Notes: a model not told the origin generated them from the letters alone. Positions 46,212 through 55,936 are shown, counted from the first letter of the stretch. The stretch is 56,954 nucleotides of DNA from Leptolyngbyaceae cyanobacterium MO_188.B28 (GCA_030065175.1 JASJDH010000008.1:1-56954), one strand, 5' to 3'. A program made the numbers and translations.

Positions 46212-48524
46212 CTAAATGGTCCCATATCGCAGCTTCGCTATTATGGGGTCTTGTAGTAAATGTCCGGCTGTTTCGCTATCTACGGGTCTGGAAAAATAGT
46301 ATCCTTGGCTTTCATGACAGTTTATTGTTCTTAAAAACGATAACTGGCTTGGAGTTTCTACTCCTTCGGCAACCACTCTCAATCCCAGAGTTAACCCTAG
46401 GCTGACGATTGCTTTAACAATTTCGCTATCCTCCGAGTCTATACCTAGCCGCGTAATAAAAGACCGATCAATCTTCAATGTATGGATAGGAAAACGCCGC
46501 AGATAACTGAGAGATGAATATCCTGTGCCAAAATCATCTAGACAAACCTGAATACGTCTAACTTTCAGCTGCTCAAAGATCTCTAAGGCAACCTCGGCAT
46601 TCTCGATCAGAACGCTTTCAGTCATTTCTAGCTTCAAACTGCCGCCGTCCAACTGTGTTTCTTCCAGAACTCGATCAATTTGAGTAATCAAATCGGGGCG
46701 AGAAAACTGTTTGCCTGAAAGGTTAACATTCATTCCCAAGGATGCAAAGGCTGGGAATTCTTCTTGCCAATAGCGTAATTGCCTGCAGGCTTCCCGCAAA
46801 ACCCACCAGTCAATTGACATGATCAGTCCTGTCTCTTCCGCAACCGCAATGAATTCGGTTGGATAAATTATTCCTCGCTCTGGATGCCGCCATCGAACCA
46901 GTGCTTCAAATCCACAAATCCGATTCGTACTGAGAGAAACAATCGGTTGATAGTATACTGCCAGCTCCTGTCGCTCAATCGCGCGCTGCAAATCCGTTTC
47001 CAGTTGTAATTCCTCCAGGCCATGGGCATGCATAGATGCGTCAAAGATTTCATAGCTGTCTCGCCCTTTCCCCCTAGACCGATACATAGCGGTATTGGCG
47101 TCTCGCAGCAGCTGCATAGGTTCAGTGTAGTGATCGGCGCTGAAAGCAACGCCAATACTGGCGCTGATAAAAATCTCATGGTTATCAAACAGAAACGGCA
47201 ATCTGAGCGCTTGGTGAATTCGATGGATAACTTCAATCGCATCATTAATTTCGCTAATCTCTTCTAGCAAGATTGCAAATTCACCTCCGCTGAGACGAGC
47301 GACTGTGTCTCTTATCCTGAGGCAGGAACTAAATCTTTGAGCCGCCATTTCTAGAAGTTGGTCGCCAATAACATGCCCCAAGCTATCATTGATAACCTTT
47401 AATCGTTCTAAGTCTAAAAAAAGGACTGCAAACCGATAGGGCGGCTCGTTAGAATCTTGCCTTGATCGTCCTTGAGAGAGTAGTAAAACCTTCCGTAACC
47501 GCTCCAGAAACAGCCTTCGATTAGGTCGACCGGTCAGTGTATCGTAGAAGGCGTCATGGCGAAGCTTCTCCTCAATTTTCTGAAGTTCACTCAGCTCTGT
47601 TTGAGCTTTTTGATACAGTTCTGCTTGATGAATTGCAATTGCACATTGATGGGCAATTGACTCAATTAACGTTAATTCATAGTCGTTCCAATGGCGACCT
47701 CGACTGCATTCACATAGACCGATACAGCCTCGATAAGATTGCTGATAAAGCAGGGGAGCTAAAACCAGGGAATGGTATTGATATCCGTGAACTGAGTCCT
47801 TAATTTTAAGCGTTATATAACCGTCTTTTTTAGATGAAATGACCAGTTTTCCCTGAAGCAGGCTATCCTGATTATCTCGATAAGACATACAGGTGAATGG
47901 AATTCCCACACTCAGCTTGTACTCAGAGTCAGACTGATTCAGGTGAGTCAATCTCATTTGTCCAGCCCCATCCGGTTGAATGATAAAACATTTAGTCACC
48001 TGGAACACATCATGGAGCTGATTAACCGTGGTTTGTAAAACTTTATCCAGGACCAGTGTTTCGTGAATTTCCCGAATAATTCGACTGATGCTCGCATCTC
48101 GCCAGGCTTGTTGCTGAATTTGTAAGATCGCAGCCTGTTTTTGACGACGCAGTTCGAATTCTTGCAGCGCCCGATTTAATGCGGTGGGTAGACGAAAAAG
48201 CCTATCCTTCAGGACATAGTCAGTCATTCCCCCTTTAATACACTCAACGGCGGCCTCTTCTCCTAAACTGTCGGTAATTAGAATAAAAGGAATATTTTGG
48301 GCAGACTGCTTTAGTAGCTCAAATGCCTGTAATCCACTGAAACTCGGAAGTTGATAATCCGACACAACGACATCATAAGTTTTGTCGTGTAACAGCTGTC
48401 GATAAAGCGTTGTATTATCAGCAACATCATACGTCAAAGAGATTTGAGCTGACTCTAATGTAAGCGCGATCAGTTCTACATCTTCTGTGACATCCTCTAC
48501 GATCAGGAGATTTAGTGCTTGCAT
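46212..48524 (-). CDS. REC-GAF-GGDEF-EAL c-di-GMP protein
   Basis: 770 aa. Receiver (residues about 4-120: LNLLIVEDVTEDVELI, Asp in VVVSDYQLP, Lys in YVLKDRL), GAF (about 150-310), GGDEF (about 330-490) and EAL (about 505-760). The GGDEF motif is degenerate (RLSGGEFAILLEE), so cyclase activity is doubtful. The EAL site is complete: FEALVRWRHP, NVNLSG, LEMTES, DDFGTGYSSL, KIDRSF, EGVETP, QGYYFSRP. It therefore most likely hydrolyses c-di-GMP to pGpG under control of phosphorylation of the receiver and GAF ligand. It faces the kinase-FIST cluster convergently and could be one of its outputs (inference). Confidence 0.92.
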   Translation of the reverse strand: MQALNLLIVEDVTEDVELIALTLESAQISLTYDVADNTTLYRQLLHDKTYDVVVSDYQLPSFSGLQAFELLKQSAQNIPFILITDSLGEEAAVECIKGGMTDYVLKDRLFRLPTALNRALQEFELRRQKQAAILQIQQQAWRDASISRIIREIHETLVLDKVLQTTVNQLHDVFQVTKCFIIQPDGAGQMRLTHLNQSDSEYKLSVGIPFTCMSYRDNQDSLLQGKLVISSKKDGYITLKIKDSVHGYQYHSLVLAPLLYQQSYRGCIGLCECSRGRHWNDYELTLIESIAHQCAIAIHQAELYQKAQTELSELQKIEEKLRHDAFYDTLTGRPNRRLFLERLRKVLLLSQGRSRQDSNEPPYRFAVLFLDLERLKVINDSLGHVIGDQLLEMAAQRFSSCLRIRDTVARLSGGEFAILLEEISEINDAIEVIHRIHQALRLPFLFDNHEIFISASIGVAFSADHYTEPMQLLRDANTAMYRSRGKGRDSYEIFDASMHAHGLEELQLETDLQRAIERQELAVYYQPIVSLSTNRICGFEALVRWRHPERGIIYPTEFIAVAEETGLIMSIDWWVLREACRQLRYWQEEFPAFASLGMNVNLSGKQFSRPDLITQIDRVLEETQLDGGSLKLEMTESVLIENAEVALEIFEQLKVRRIQVCLDDFGTGYSSLSYLRRFPIHTLKIDRSFITRLGIDSEDSEIVKAIVSLGLTLGLRVVAEGVETPSQLSFLRTINCHESQGYYFSRPVDSETAGHLLQDPIIAKLRYGTI

Positions 48525-49093
48525 CGATCATTCCTGTACGTCAAGTGTTTCCTGCAAAACTTACTCGTTAAGCAAATTGACACGATCCTCAGTCGCACAA
48601 GGAATCTAGATGTTTTCAGGATCAGGATGCTCAATATTTTTGATGCATCTGAATCTTTCCAGAACCTAATTCACAGCAGGCTTTAAGTCATGAATCTCCA
48701 CAGTGATAAACGCCTCTGTGGAATTATGCACTTCCTGAGGAGAAAAATCGTTCAAACCATTGATGAACTTAGCAATTGTTTATTTGTCAATCTACTTTTT
48801 TAACTAAGTAAGATTTATTCCTCGTTCAAATATTCATTTTTTATTTCCTGGGCCTTACTGAGAAGGGGGCAATCTAATCCTTCATCAAATCTGACTTTCA
48901 ATAATCCTTGAGAAAGGGGCGTCTCAAATATTTTAATTATCAATAAGTCAGGCCTATTATGGTGACTATAGCAGTCCTAAATACATCGTAAAAATTTCTA
49001 AAGTGACGATCCTAAACGAGGGTTTCATAGTCCTACAGAACCCTACAAATTTACAAATCAGATAGGATTGCTATAGATACAACTTTACTTTAG
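48525..49093. other. Intergenic, 570 bp
   Basis: Upstream of the GGDEF-EAL gene. No gene seen. A 7-bp stem (TCCACAG with CTGTGGA, 48697-48722) is present. The AT-rich part around 48770-48960 may carry the promoter of the minus-strand gene. Confidence 0.35.
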
Positions 49094-49159
49094 ATTCAGG
49101 GGTATCATTGTGACCCTCCAAAGTCATAGTTGTGACCCCCCAGAGTTATCATTGTGACA
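49094..49159 (-). repeat. Solitary transposon end with 22-bp tandem repeats
   Basis: Read on the minus strand from 49159 the sequence starts TGTCACAATGATA and GTCACAAT-type blocks recur every 22 bp three times, each followed by a CTYTGGRGG-like spacer. TGT-initiated ends with repeated transposase sites are typical of Tn7/Mu-like and IS21-type elements. No matching second end and no transposase gene were found in the window. Confidence 0.55.
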
Positions 49160-49553
49160 CTAATCACTGATTATCGACCTGCTTCTAAATACCGTGAGAT
49201 GCGACATTTTCCTATAGGCTGGAGTAGTTGTGCAGGATGCACCCAACTAAGTGGGTATACAAATTCATTTACACATGAAATCCGCTCAAAATGCCCTGTC
49301 GCCTTGAATCACTTTGATAACAATTTTACCGAGGTACTTACTCAAGAGGGGCATCGAAAGGCTCTCCCGGAACCGGCCTCTACCCCTTAAAATCAATGCT
49401 TTTTCGCCTCCGTTCCAAACCTCGTTTCGCACCTGGGGGCATTAATGACAAAGTTTCGTGACACGCGAAAACAGTTCTGATGCAGAATCTCAAAATCACC
49501 CTGACGCAAAATAGTTATGCCGAAATGTTATTTGTCTACAATGTAATTTCTCC

Positions 49554-49584
49554 AGCCCAGAGTCCATCAGTGTCCTGGGCTTTT
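49554..49584 (+). terminator. Rho-independent terminator-like hairpin, plus strand
   Basis: AGCCCAG pairs with CTGGGCT around a 14-base loop, followed by TTTC. No gene on the plus strand upstream is convincing (an 11-codon frame and an ORF at 49480 overlap it), so it may end a small non-coding transcript. Confidence 0.4.
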
Positions 49585-49780
49585 CTGGCTCAGCGCCCAG
49601 ACAGGACGCCCAGGCTGGCCATAGGCCAAGATCTGTTGTTAACGCTCTTTAATCCCTGTGACAAGAGAAAATTTGAACCGCCGATTTCTCGTTAATAATC
49701 CCTCCAATCAACAGGCCATAAGAATGCTGACAGTACTCTTATGTTGAGGATATTTTTACAGAAAACAGTTGCTCCAAACA

Positions 49781-50023
49781 CTACTCGATTACTATTTCGT
49801 TCCTTGAGACAACATGTTTTTCGTATCTCCACCTCTCTGTAGAAACTCCTCTGTCAATCATCTTTTGGCAGGTGGAAAATCGTTGTAACTCCTGAAAGGA
49901 GAGTTGGCGATATTCCGTCAATAGTTGATTGACAGAGTATTCCCGGTATGTGCGTATCAGATCTGATGCGTGAACATAATGAGACGCTATTGCGCCGTCG
50001 ATTGAACCCTGCCCCGATACCAT
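49781..50023 (-). CDS. Small hypothetical protein, 80 aa
   Basis: From the ATG at 50023, which has a purine-rich AGGGGGG about 7 bp upstream. The product (DGAIASHYVHASDLIRTYRE, VNQLLTEYRQLSFQELQRF) is helical and charged, with no known motif. The frame is open further upstream into the family-1 MITE copy C, so a longer 111-codon version would begin inside the MITE and is not favoured. Confidence 0.35.
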   Translation of the reverse strand: MVSGQGSIDGAIASHYVHASDLIRTYREYSVNQLLTEYRQLSFQELQRFSTCQKMIDRGVSTERWRYEKHVVSRNEIVIE

Positions 50024-50055
50024 GTTGTTGCCCCCCTTTTCGTCCGCAGGCAAAA

Positions 50056-50255
50056 GGCCTAAAACAACTGTTGCTGCGATTTGGGGCAACTTACATCTCA
50101 AGCCCTTGACCAGCAATATTTTCAGGAATTCTCATTATGTGTCAACAGTTGAGAATGGCCTAAGTCGATAGGGGCTGAAACAACCAAAAATCGTCAATCG
50201 CGTTGGTATTTTTATACTATATTGCCCCAAATTGCAGCTTCCGTCGTTTCAGGCC
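50056..50255. repeat. MITE-like inverted-repeat element, family 1, copy C
   Basis: 200 bp with about 38-bp inverted ends: GGCCTAAAAC on the left, GGCCTGAAAC from the right, then GCTGC and TTTGGGGCAA on both. The interior differs from copies A and B, but length and end motif match. Confidence 0.65.
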
Positions 50256-50308
50256 AGCTAGCATAATATGCAAGACTACAGCTATTCGGTCAAAAGACTC
50301 AACGGCCT

Positions 50309-50878
50309 TTAACTCGGAGTCTCATAGCAATAGCGCACCTCCAGATATTGAGCCATTTTGTCGAAGATAACCTCCCGGCGGAAGGGCTTGTACACAATGT
50401 CATCAAACCCGGCTGTTAGGATATTGGCCCGATCTTCCGCAAACGCGCTGGCGGTCAGGGCAATAATGATGGGAGTAGAGTGAGGGTCGAGGATTGGAGC
50501 TTGAGCCGCCCTATCTCTCTCTACGTTGTTCTGCTGATCTGCTGGAGCCAGTTTCGGATTCCCTTTTCCTCTAATTTGTCGGGACGCCTCACACCCATCC
50601 ATAACCGGCATTTGGATATCCATCTAGATCAGATGGGGGCGCCAATCCTGACAAAGCGCAACGGCTTCTTGACCGTTGACCGCTTCACGCACCTCAAACC
50701 CACACGATTTCAGCAACTTAACCATCAACAGGCGGCTCATTCTGTCGTCCTCCGCCACCAGGATGCGATAGGCCAGTTGGTTAGGCGCTAACCCAACGAT
50801 CTTGCGAGGGGGCTGAGGGATATCCACATCAGGCACCTGAACTAAACCCTTTTGCCTCGTTTCTGGCCCGGCTCCGTC
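50309..50878 (-). pseudogene. Response-regulator receiver fragment split by an amber codon
   Basis: Reads as one receiver domain in a single frame: YRILVAEDDRMSRLLMVKLL, then DWRPHLI, a TAG at 50624-50626, then MDIQMPVMDGCEASRQIR, IIALTASAFAEDRANIL and DDIVYKPFRRE. The canonical text at the stop is HLI-W/L-MDIQMP, so one base change created the amber codon, just before the phospho-acceptor Asp of MDIQMP. The upstream kinase part that usually precedes such a receiver in hybrids is absent. Non-functional unless the amber codon is read through. Confidence 0.75.
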
Positions 50879-51439
50879 CTATCGATCCTTAACCTTGAAC
50901 CCATCCCGAATCTCCAGGCGGAGTCCCTGACGCTGACAGGTAAAGCGCCACAGTTCCCCGATCGCTTCCCCGGGCAGCTCGCCTTGCAGGTTCACAAAAA
51001 AAGGCGGAAAGCTGCGCAACGGAACAGAACGCACTCCATCTAGAGTGAGGCAACGATTCGGGTGAATCCGCACGCTAATTACCCCCGCCTGCTGCTGGCC
51101 GACTCGGCCTGAAATCCAAAATTCATCCACTTTCCTATCTTCGGAAGGAGGATAGCCAGATAAGCGAACAAAAATAATATCCCCCTGGGGATCCGTCTTC
51201 GGGTAAACCGTCCAGGGAAAGGGCTGGCCTATCCGCTCACAATAGCCGCGCAGGGACGGATACGACCGGGGCGTCAGCAACGTATCTAACGTCAATCCAT
51301 CCACCGTCACAAACTGAAAAAGCTGTGAATCCTGCAACTGCAGAGACCCCTCCAATGTTCCAACCGCCTGAAAATCGGGTGGAGAGACAACCGACTTATC
51401 TCCTTTCATCGGCGTCAGCTTCCTGTCCATTTCACCCAT
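50879..51439 (-). CDS. Hypothetical protein, 186 aa
   Basis: Beta-rich protein with no signal peptide: FQAVGTLEGSLQLQ, GDIIFVRLSGYPP, VDEFWISGRVGQQQAGVISV, SFPPFFVNLQGELPGE, LWRFTCQRQGLRLEIRDGF. An ATG at residue 11 (MKGDKSVV) is an equally good start. I recall similar conserved cyanobacterial proteins of unknown role but cannot name a family. Its TAG is in the same frame as the broken receiver (50309-50878), which follows without a start codon of its own. Confidence 0.6.
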   Translation of the reverse strand: MGEMDRKLTPMKGDKSVVSPPDFQAVGTLEGSLQLQDSQLFQFVTVDGLTLDTLLTPRSYPSLRGYCERIGQPFPWTVYPKTDPQGDIIFVRLSGYPPSEDRKVDEFWISGRVGQQQAGVISVRIHPNRCLTLDGVRSVPLRSFPPFFVNLQGELPGEAIGELWRFTCQRQGLRLEIRDGFKVKDR

Positions 51440-52465
51440 ACTCTGGTCTATTCCTTATCTCAAAAATTTAGCGGCTTGGCGACCACACCTAGTCAGGCCT
51501 AGAAAACCCATTAGATTCCCCACAAAAGAAGCGGTCCTCCCGACCCAACGAGAGGAAGCGCCACTAGCCGCCACAGCGTCCACCCTTCGTCGATCATCCC
51601 TAAATAAAGGGGCCGCTGCTGTCAACTAAAGCACTCTTGCTCACCCACCCCATCTCCAATCAGATAGTCCCTCCACCCGACAATGGGATAGGGTCGGGCG
51701 CAGCTACAATCTCTCTAAATGGAAATGCAGACTGGTTTCTTGCACCCTGGCTCTTCATTCGCTGGGGCTCTTGCTTGAGGGGGATAGCGCCCACTAGATC
51801 TAGTCATCGGAGTCCCCCCATATGCAAGAGATCCGGAACATCAGAACGCAGCTTCATCAACCGATCCCGGCCTCCGGCGCTGTCGTCTGCTCAAACATCA
51901 GTCGGACATCCGCCAGGCCCCCCGGCTCAACCCAGGTCTTTAATTCTGCCGGTGAATCCGAGGAAATCGGCCCAGTGAATACTAGAACAAAGACCGCGCT
52001 GCTGATCCCATCCGCCGGGTCGAGCGACAAATGGAATGGCGCTGGGATGGGCTGTGAGATCACATTCCGGGTCGAGTTTGCCCCGCAGCTTATTGCAGTT
52101 CTCGACAGGGGGCCTGGGTATCCGCGTCTGCGGCGGCCTGCTCCCCAGGTTAACTGAGCGGGATCATCCGACCGAGGACAGAGATCGCCGCTGCGATCCG
52201 GCTGTCGCGATCTCAAGCGGGTCATTCCACCAAAGCCGTTGCTACAGGATATTGATATGGGAAAAGACGGGTTTGCTGGGCTGTAAACCCCGCTGAATAA
52301 GTTCTTTGTCTTATTCCAACCGGCTCTAAACAGCCAAAGGATACTAGAAGTAGAGGCTCCTCCCATACCGTAACATTCGGTCCTCAGGTCAGGAGTCGGT
52401 GGGTTGACGGTATCGCCTTCCCATCCTTAGAGGGGCTTTCCCCCAGTCAAAAAAGGAGGGGGTTG
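51440..52465. other. Intergenic, about 1 kb, no supported gene
   Basis: Overlapping open frames occur on both strands (51637-51978, 51822-52157, 52036-52296 plus; 51857-52366 minus), a sign of base composition rather than genes; none shows a motif or a good start. The end carries the ribosome-binding site of the next gene. Confidence 0.4.
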
Positions 52466-54511
52466 ATGAATGAGAAGCATCCGAAGCGGGCTGGGCTGAT
52501 TCCTTTGAGCATTCTATTGAGCGCTGTCATTGCAGGCGCTCAAACCCACGTTGTCAACGCCAAACCCACCCCATTGAGAACAGAGCATTTGGCGCTTACG
52601 CAGAACAATACCTCGGAACAAATTGAACACCTCATACAGGAAGCTGAAGCCGACCTACAGGCTGGCGAGTTGGCCGTAGCCGAGGAAACGCTGCGGAAAA
52701 TTCTACAACTCGACCCCAATGACGCCCAGGCTTACAGCGGCCTGGGCGCGGCATTGAACGAGCAAGGTCGCTATGAAGAAGCCGAAACCGCATTGCGCCA
52801 AGCGATAGACCTCAACCCTGATGACCCACTCGCTTACATCGGTTTGGGCGTCGCTTTAGGCATGCAAGGACGCTATGAAGAAGCCGAAGCCGCTTTAAAC
52901 AACGCCGTCGCCCTGAACACCGAGGAGGCATTCGCCTATATCTTGCTGGGCGTCATCTTGGAGATTCAAGGTCAGTTTGAAGACGCTGAAATGGCTTATC
53001 GCCAGGCTATCGCACTCGACCCGAATGACGCCTTCGCCTACAATAACCTCGGCTCGGCATTACTCCAACAGGAGCGCCCTGAAGTAGCGGAAGCCGCCTT
53101 GCGCCAAGCCATTGACCTCAACCCCATTGATGATTACGCCCTTAGCAACTTGGGCTTTGCCTTAATCCAGCAAGCCCGTTATGAAGATGCGGAAGCCGTG
53201 TTGCGCCAAGCCATCGACCTCAATCCCAATAATGCGGAGGCTTATCACGCACTGAGCATTGTTCTGGGAAAGTTCTCTCATCTTGAAGCAGCGGAAGCCG
53301 CCTATCATCAAGCTGTAGAAAGAAATCTAGATATTTTTTCCGCCTATCAAAAGCTGGGCTCCCAGTTCCTTCAGCGAGAATACCTTGAGGAAAAGGAGAT
53401 CACAATTGAAGGCCAATTCCTCGGTTTCACCCCGGATAAACAAGGCATTTGGACCTACTCTTCTCTAGACAAGGCCTCCCACTTATGGGATTTATCGGGC
53501 AAATTAAGAACAACCCTGGTGGGGCAATTCCTCAGTTTTTCCCCAGATAAACAAGGCATTTGGACTTATTCTGACAGCGACGACCACTCCCGCTTATGGG
53601 ATTTATCCGGCAAGTTGAAAATAACCCTGGCGGGCAGGTTCCTCAGTTTCACCCCAGATAAACAAGGCATTTGGACTTATTCTGACAGCGACGACCACTC
53701 CCGCTTATGGGATTTATCCGGCAAGTTGAAAGCTTCGCTCAAGGGGCATTTCTTCAATTACACCCCCGATGAACAAGGGATTCTGACGAGCTCCTTCAGC
53801 GACCATGAATCCTGGCTATGGACGTTATCGGGCGATTTACAAACTGCGCTCAATGGCGAGTTCCTCCATTACACTCCAGATGAACAAGGGATTCTTACTT
53901 ACTCCTATTCCGAAGACAAGTCTTGGCTATGGGATGTATCGGGCAATTTAAAGGCCTCGTTTAATGGCGAGTTCCTCCGGTACACCCCAGATGGGCAGGG
54001 GATAGCAACCTTCTCCTTTAGAGAGAACAAATCCTCGTTATGGGACTTATCCGGCAACCTAAAAGCCGCCTTCAATGGCGAGTTCCTCCATTACACCCCA
54101 GATAAACAGGGAATTTGGATCCTGCTCAACGGCAACTCTAGGTTGTGGAATTTGTCGGGCAAGTTACAAACCACACTCGCGGGTAGATTCCTCAATTACA
54201 CGCCAGATGGGGAGGCGACTTTGACCGTCTCCCTGCGCGACGGAAATACTCGCTTATGGGATTTATCGGGAAACTTGAAGGCCACGCTCACCGGTGAGTT
54301 CCTCAATTACACGCCGAATGGACAGGCGATTCTGACCTTTTCCCATCGTGACGGCAACCTGCGATTGTGGACTTTGTCAGGCAATTTACAAGCTGCCATC
54401 AAGGACGATTTCCCCAGTCAATTTCTCAGCTTCACGCCCGATGGACAAGGCATCTTGACCTTTTCTATTGGCGACCTCAACACGCATTTATGGGATCTTT
54501 CGGACAATTAG
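52466..54511 (+). CDS. Exported TPR protein with ten WD-like repeats
   Basis: 681 aa from the ATG at 52466, six bases after GGAGG (a TTG one codon upstream is too close). Signal peptide: basic start, LIPLSILLSAVIAG, AQTHVVNA. Residues about 50-295 hold seven TPR units (AYSGLGAALNEQGRYEEAE and variants). Residues about 310-680 hold ten repeats of about 37-39 residues, each with F(L/F)xYTPDxQGI, then LWDLSG. LWDLSG ends resemble WD40 strands, but the repeats lack the usual GH dipeptide, so a divergent beta-propeller is likely. Units 2 and 3 are almost identical at DNA level (111-bp offset), showing recent amplification. Probably a periplasmic or outer-surface scaffold. Confidence 0.85.
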   Translation: MNEKHPKRAGLIPLSILLSAVIAGAQTHVVNAKPTPLRTEHLALTQNNTSEQIEHLIQEAEADLQAGELAVAEETLRKILQLDPNDAQAYSGLGAALNEQGRYEEAETALRQAIDLNPDDPLAYIGLGVALGMQGRYEEAEAALNNAVALNTEEAFAYILLGVILEIQGQFEDAEMAYRQAIALDPNDAFAYNNLGSALLQQERPEVAEAALRQAIDLNPIDDYALSNLGFALIQQARYEDAEAVLRQAIDLNPNNAEAYHALSIVLGKFSHLEAAEAAYHQAVERNLDIFSAYQKLGSQFLQREYLEEKEITIEGQFLGFTPDKQGIWTYSSLDKASHLWDLSGKLRTTLVGQFLSFSPDKQGIWTYSDSDDHSRLWDLSGKLKITLAGRFLSFTPDKQGIWTYSDSDDHSRLWDLSGKLKASLKGHFFNYTPDEQGILTSSFSDHESWLWTLSGDLQTALNGEFLHYTPDEQGILTYSYSEDKSWLWDVSGNLKASFNGEFLRYTPDGQGIATFSFRENKSSLWDLSGNLKAAFNGEFLHYTPDKQGIWILLNGNSRLWNLSGKLQTTLAGRFLNYTPDGEATLTVSLRDGNTRLWDLSGNLKATLTGEFLNYTPNGQAILTFSHRDGNLRLWTLSGNLQAAIKDDFPSQFLSFTPDGQGILTFSIGDLNTHLWDLSDN

Positions 54512-54569
54512 TAAGTCCGCCTCAAGGACAAGGGGCGGTTCAGCATAGGGGGGGGGTATGGCGGACTTA
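54512..54569 (+). other. Inverted repeat between the repeat protein and the stress protein
   Basis: TAAGTCCGCC at 54512-54521 and its perfect inverse at 54560-54569, 38 bp apart, with a G-run of nine to ten in the loop. It starts at the upstream stop codon. Could be a terminator-like structure or an operator. Confidence 0.4.
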
Positions 54570-54623
54570 AGGGCGAACGGCGGCTCATCCGCACTTTGGG
54601 TGAAAATTGAAGAGGGGGTCATT

Positions 54624-55124
54624 ATGTTACAGAAAATTCTAGTCGCCCTAGACGATTCTGCTATTGGCGAACAGGTCTTTAATGAAGCGCTGTGTTTAGC
54701 CAAGGCGACGGGAGCTCGGTTAATGTTGCTCCATGTTTTGTCTATGGACGAAAAGGGCTCTCCAGACACCGCTTTTCTCCCCAATCCTGATGCTTCAGAC
54801 TTCACTATTGACCGATCTGTGACCGCGTACCTGGAACAGCTAGAAGCCTTTAAAACAGCCGGTCTTAACCGCCTGAGAGAACAGGCCAATGCAGCTCAGC
54901 TAACCGGTGTGCCGACAGAATTCACCCAGACGCTTGGCGCCCCGGGCTATGGCATCTGCGATCTAGCTCGCACCTGGGGGGCGGACTTAATCATCACGGG
55001 TCGGCGAAGCCGGTCGCTTGTGAACAAACTGTTTCTAGGCAGTGTCAGCAATTATGTCATCCACAATGCCCCTTGCTCGGTAATGACTATCCACAGTCAA
55101 GATGATAAGTCGATTGCGAAATGA
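54624..55124 (+). CDS. Universal stress protein (UspA family)
   Basis: 166 aa from the ATG at 54624; the purine-rich GAGGGGG a few bases upstream favours it over a start 66 bp earlier. Family features: KILVALDDSAIGEQVFNEAL at the start, ARLMLLHVLSMDE, and the C-terminal ATP-loop-like ADLIITGRRSRSLVNKLFLGS with SVSNYVIHNAPCSVMTI. The G-2x-G-9x-G(S/T) signature is close to that of nucleotide-binding UspAs, although the first Gly-Arg-Arg-Ser variant is unusual. Cytoplasmic; role in stress survival known for the family. Confidence 0.92.
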   Translation: MLQKILVALDDSAIGEQVFNEALCLAKATGARLMLLHVLSMDEKGSPDTAFLPNPDASDFTIDRSVTAYLEQLEAFKTAGLNRLREQANAAQLTGVPTEFTQTLGAPGYGICDLARTWGADLIITGRRSRSLVNKLFLGSVSNYVIHNAPCSVMTIHSQDDKSIAK

Positions 55125-55756
55125 CGCTTTCGCCTCCCCAAACCCCTTATTCCCATCAATGTGCTCAACACTCTTCTAAGCATCCATTGCGATCTCTTTC
55201 CTCTGCTCGCACCCATCCGCGCAGGGGAAGATGAAAGCAGACATTCCGTCTGCTTCCAATGGTCAACCTGTCCGACCCTTAACAACTGAATAAACCAGCC
55301 CCCCCCCAGATCACTCTCAATGGCGCCGCCAACGGAGCGAGAGTCATCCCATTCTTACAGTCCCAAAATCCAAACCCTAAGCTCACAACCGCCGCTTCAT
55401 CCTGGTGAACGTCGCTCACCAGCGACCCATAAAATAGACGATTACTTGCGAGATCGCATCCGCTTGCGAGTTCATCCTAAGGCGCAATTTTAGACTCCAA
55501 AACTTAAAGACTTTATTTTCGCCGTACATCATGTAAACTCCGTACATAGAAACCAAATAAGATATATAATATACATTTATTATAAGTATTATTGCTGACG
55601 TACTTCTTGGGCGAGCAGGCCAGAGATATCACCGCCGCCAAACCTGAAACCCCTATTGAACAAGACGGAAAGACTCCCATCGCCGCCGATGGATCTAGCG
55701 CCTCCGCTTGGCCATCACAGTAGTGGCGGCGCTATTGCTGTTAAGAATACATCCTC
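55125..55756. other. Intergenic, about 630 bp
   Basis: No supported gene. A TTG-started frame (about 55592-55723) encodes LTYFLGEQARDITAAKPET and ends just before the next small gene; it could be a real short peptide but has no motif. The AT-rich tract at about 55540-55590 could be its promoter. Confidence 0.35.
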
Positions 55757-55936
55757 ATGACGAACCCTTCCATCCCCCCTCAACTGACCCAGATCGCCAA
55801 TTCCCTGGCCAGCACTGAGAATCAAATCCAGACTGCGCTGAAAGCGATCCAGCTGGTTCTCAGCAATGTGAGATCCGAGGCTGAAACGATTCGGATGCTG
55901 GCCCAACAGCTAGAACAGCAGACTCCAGAGGAGTAA
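55757..55936 (+). CDS. Small coiled-coil-like protein, 59 aa
   Basis: ATG at 55757, TAA at 55934. Starts MTNPSIPPQLTQIANSLA, then one long helix with hydrophobic residues every three or four positions (ALKAIQLVLSNV, AETIRMLAQQLEQQ), so probably a homo-oligomeric coiled coil. No good ribosome-binding site (the preceding bases are GAATACATCCTC). No known family; too short for most gene finders' default. Confidence 0.45.
   Translation: MTNPSIPPQLTQIANSLASTENQIQTALKAIQLVLSNVRSEAETIRMLAQQLEQQTPEE

Noticed and set aside
51857-52366. 169-codon minus-strand frame
   Set aside because: Overlaps several equally long frames on the other strand, no motif, no ribosome-binding site.
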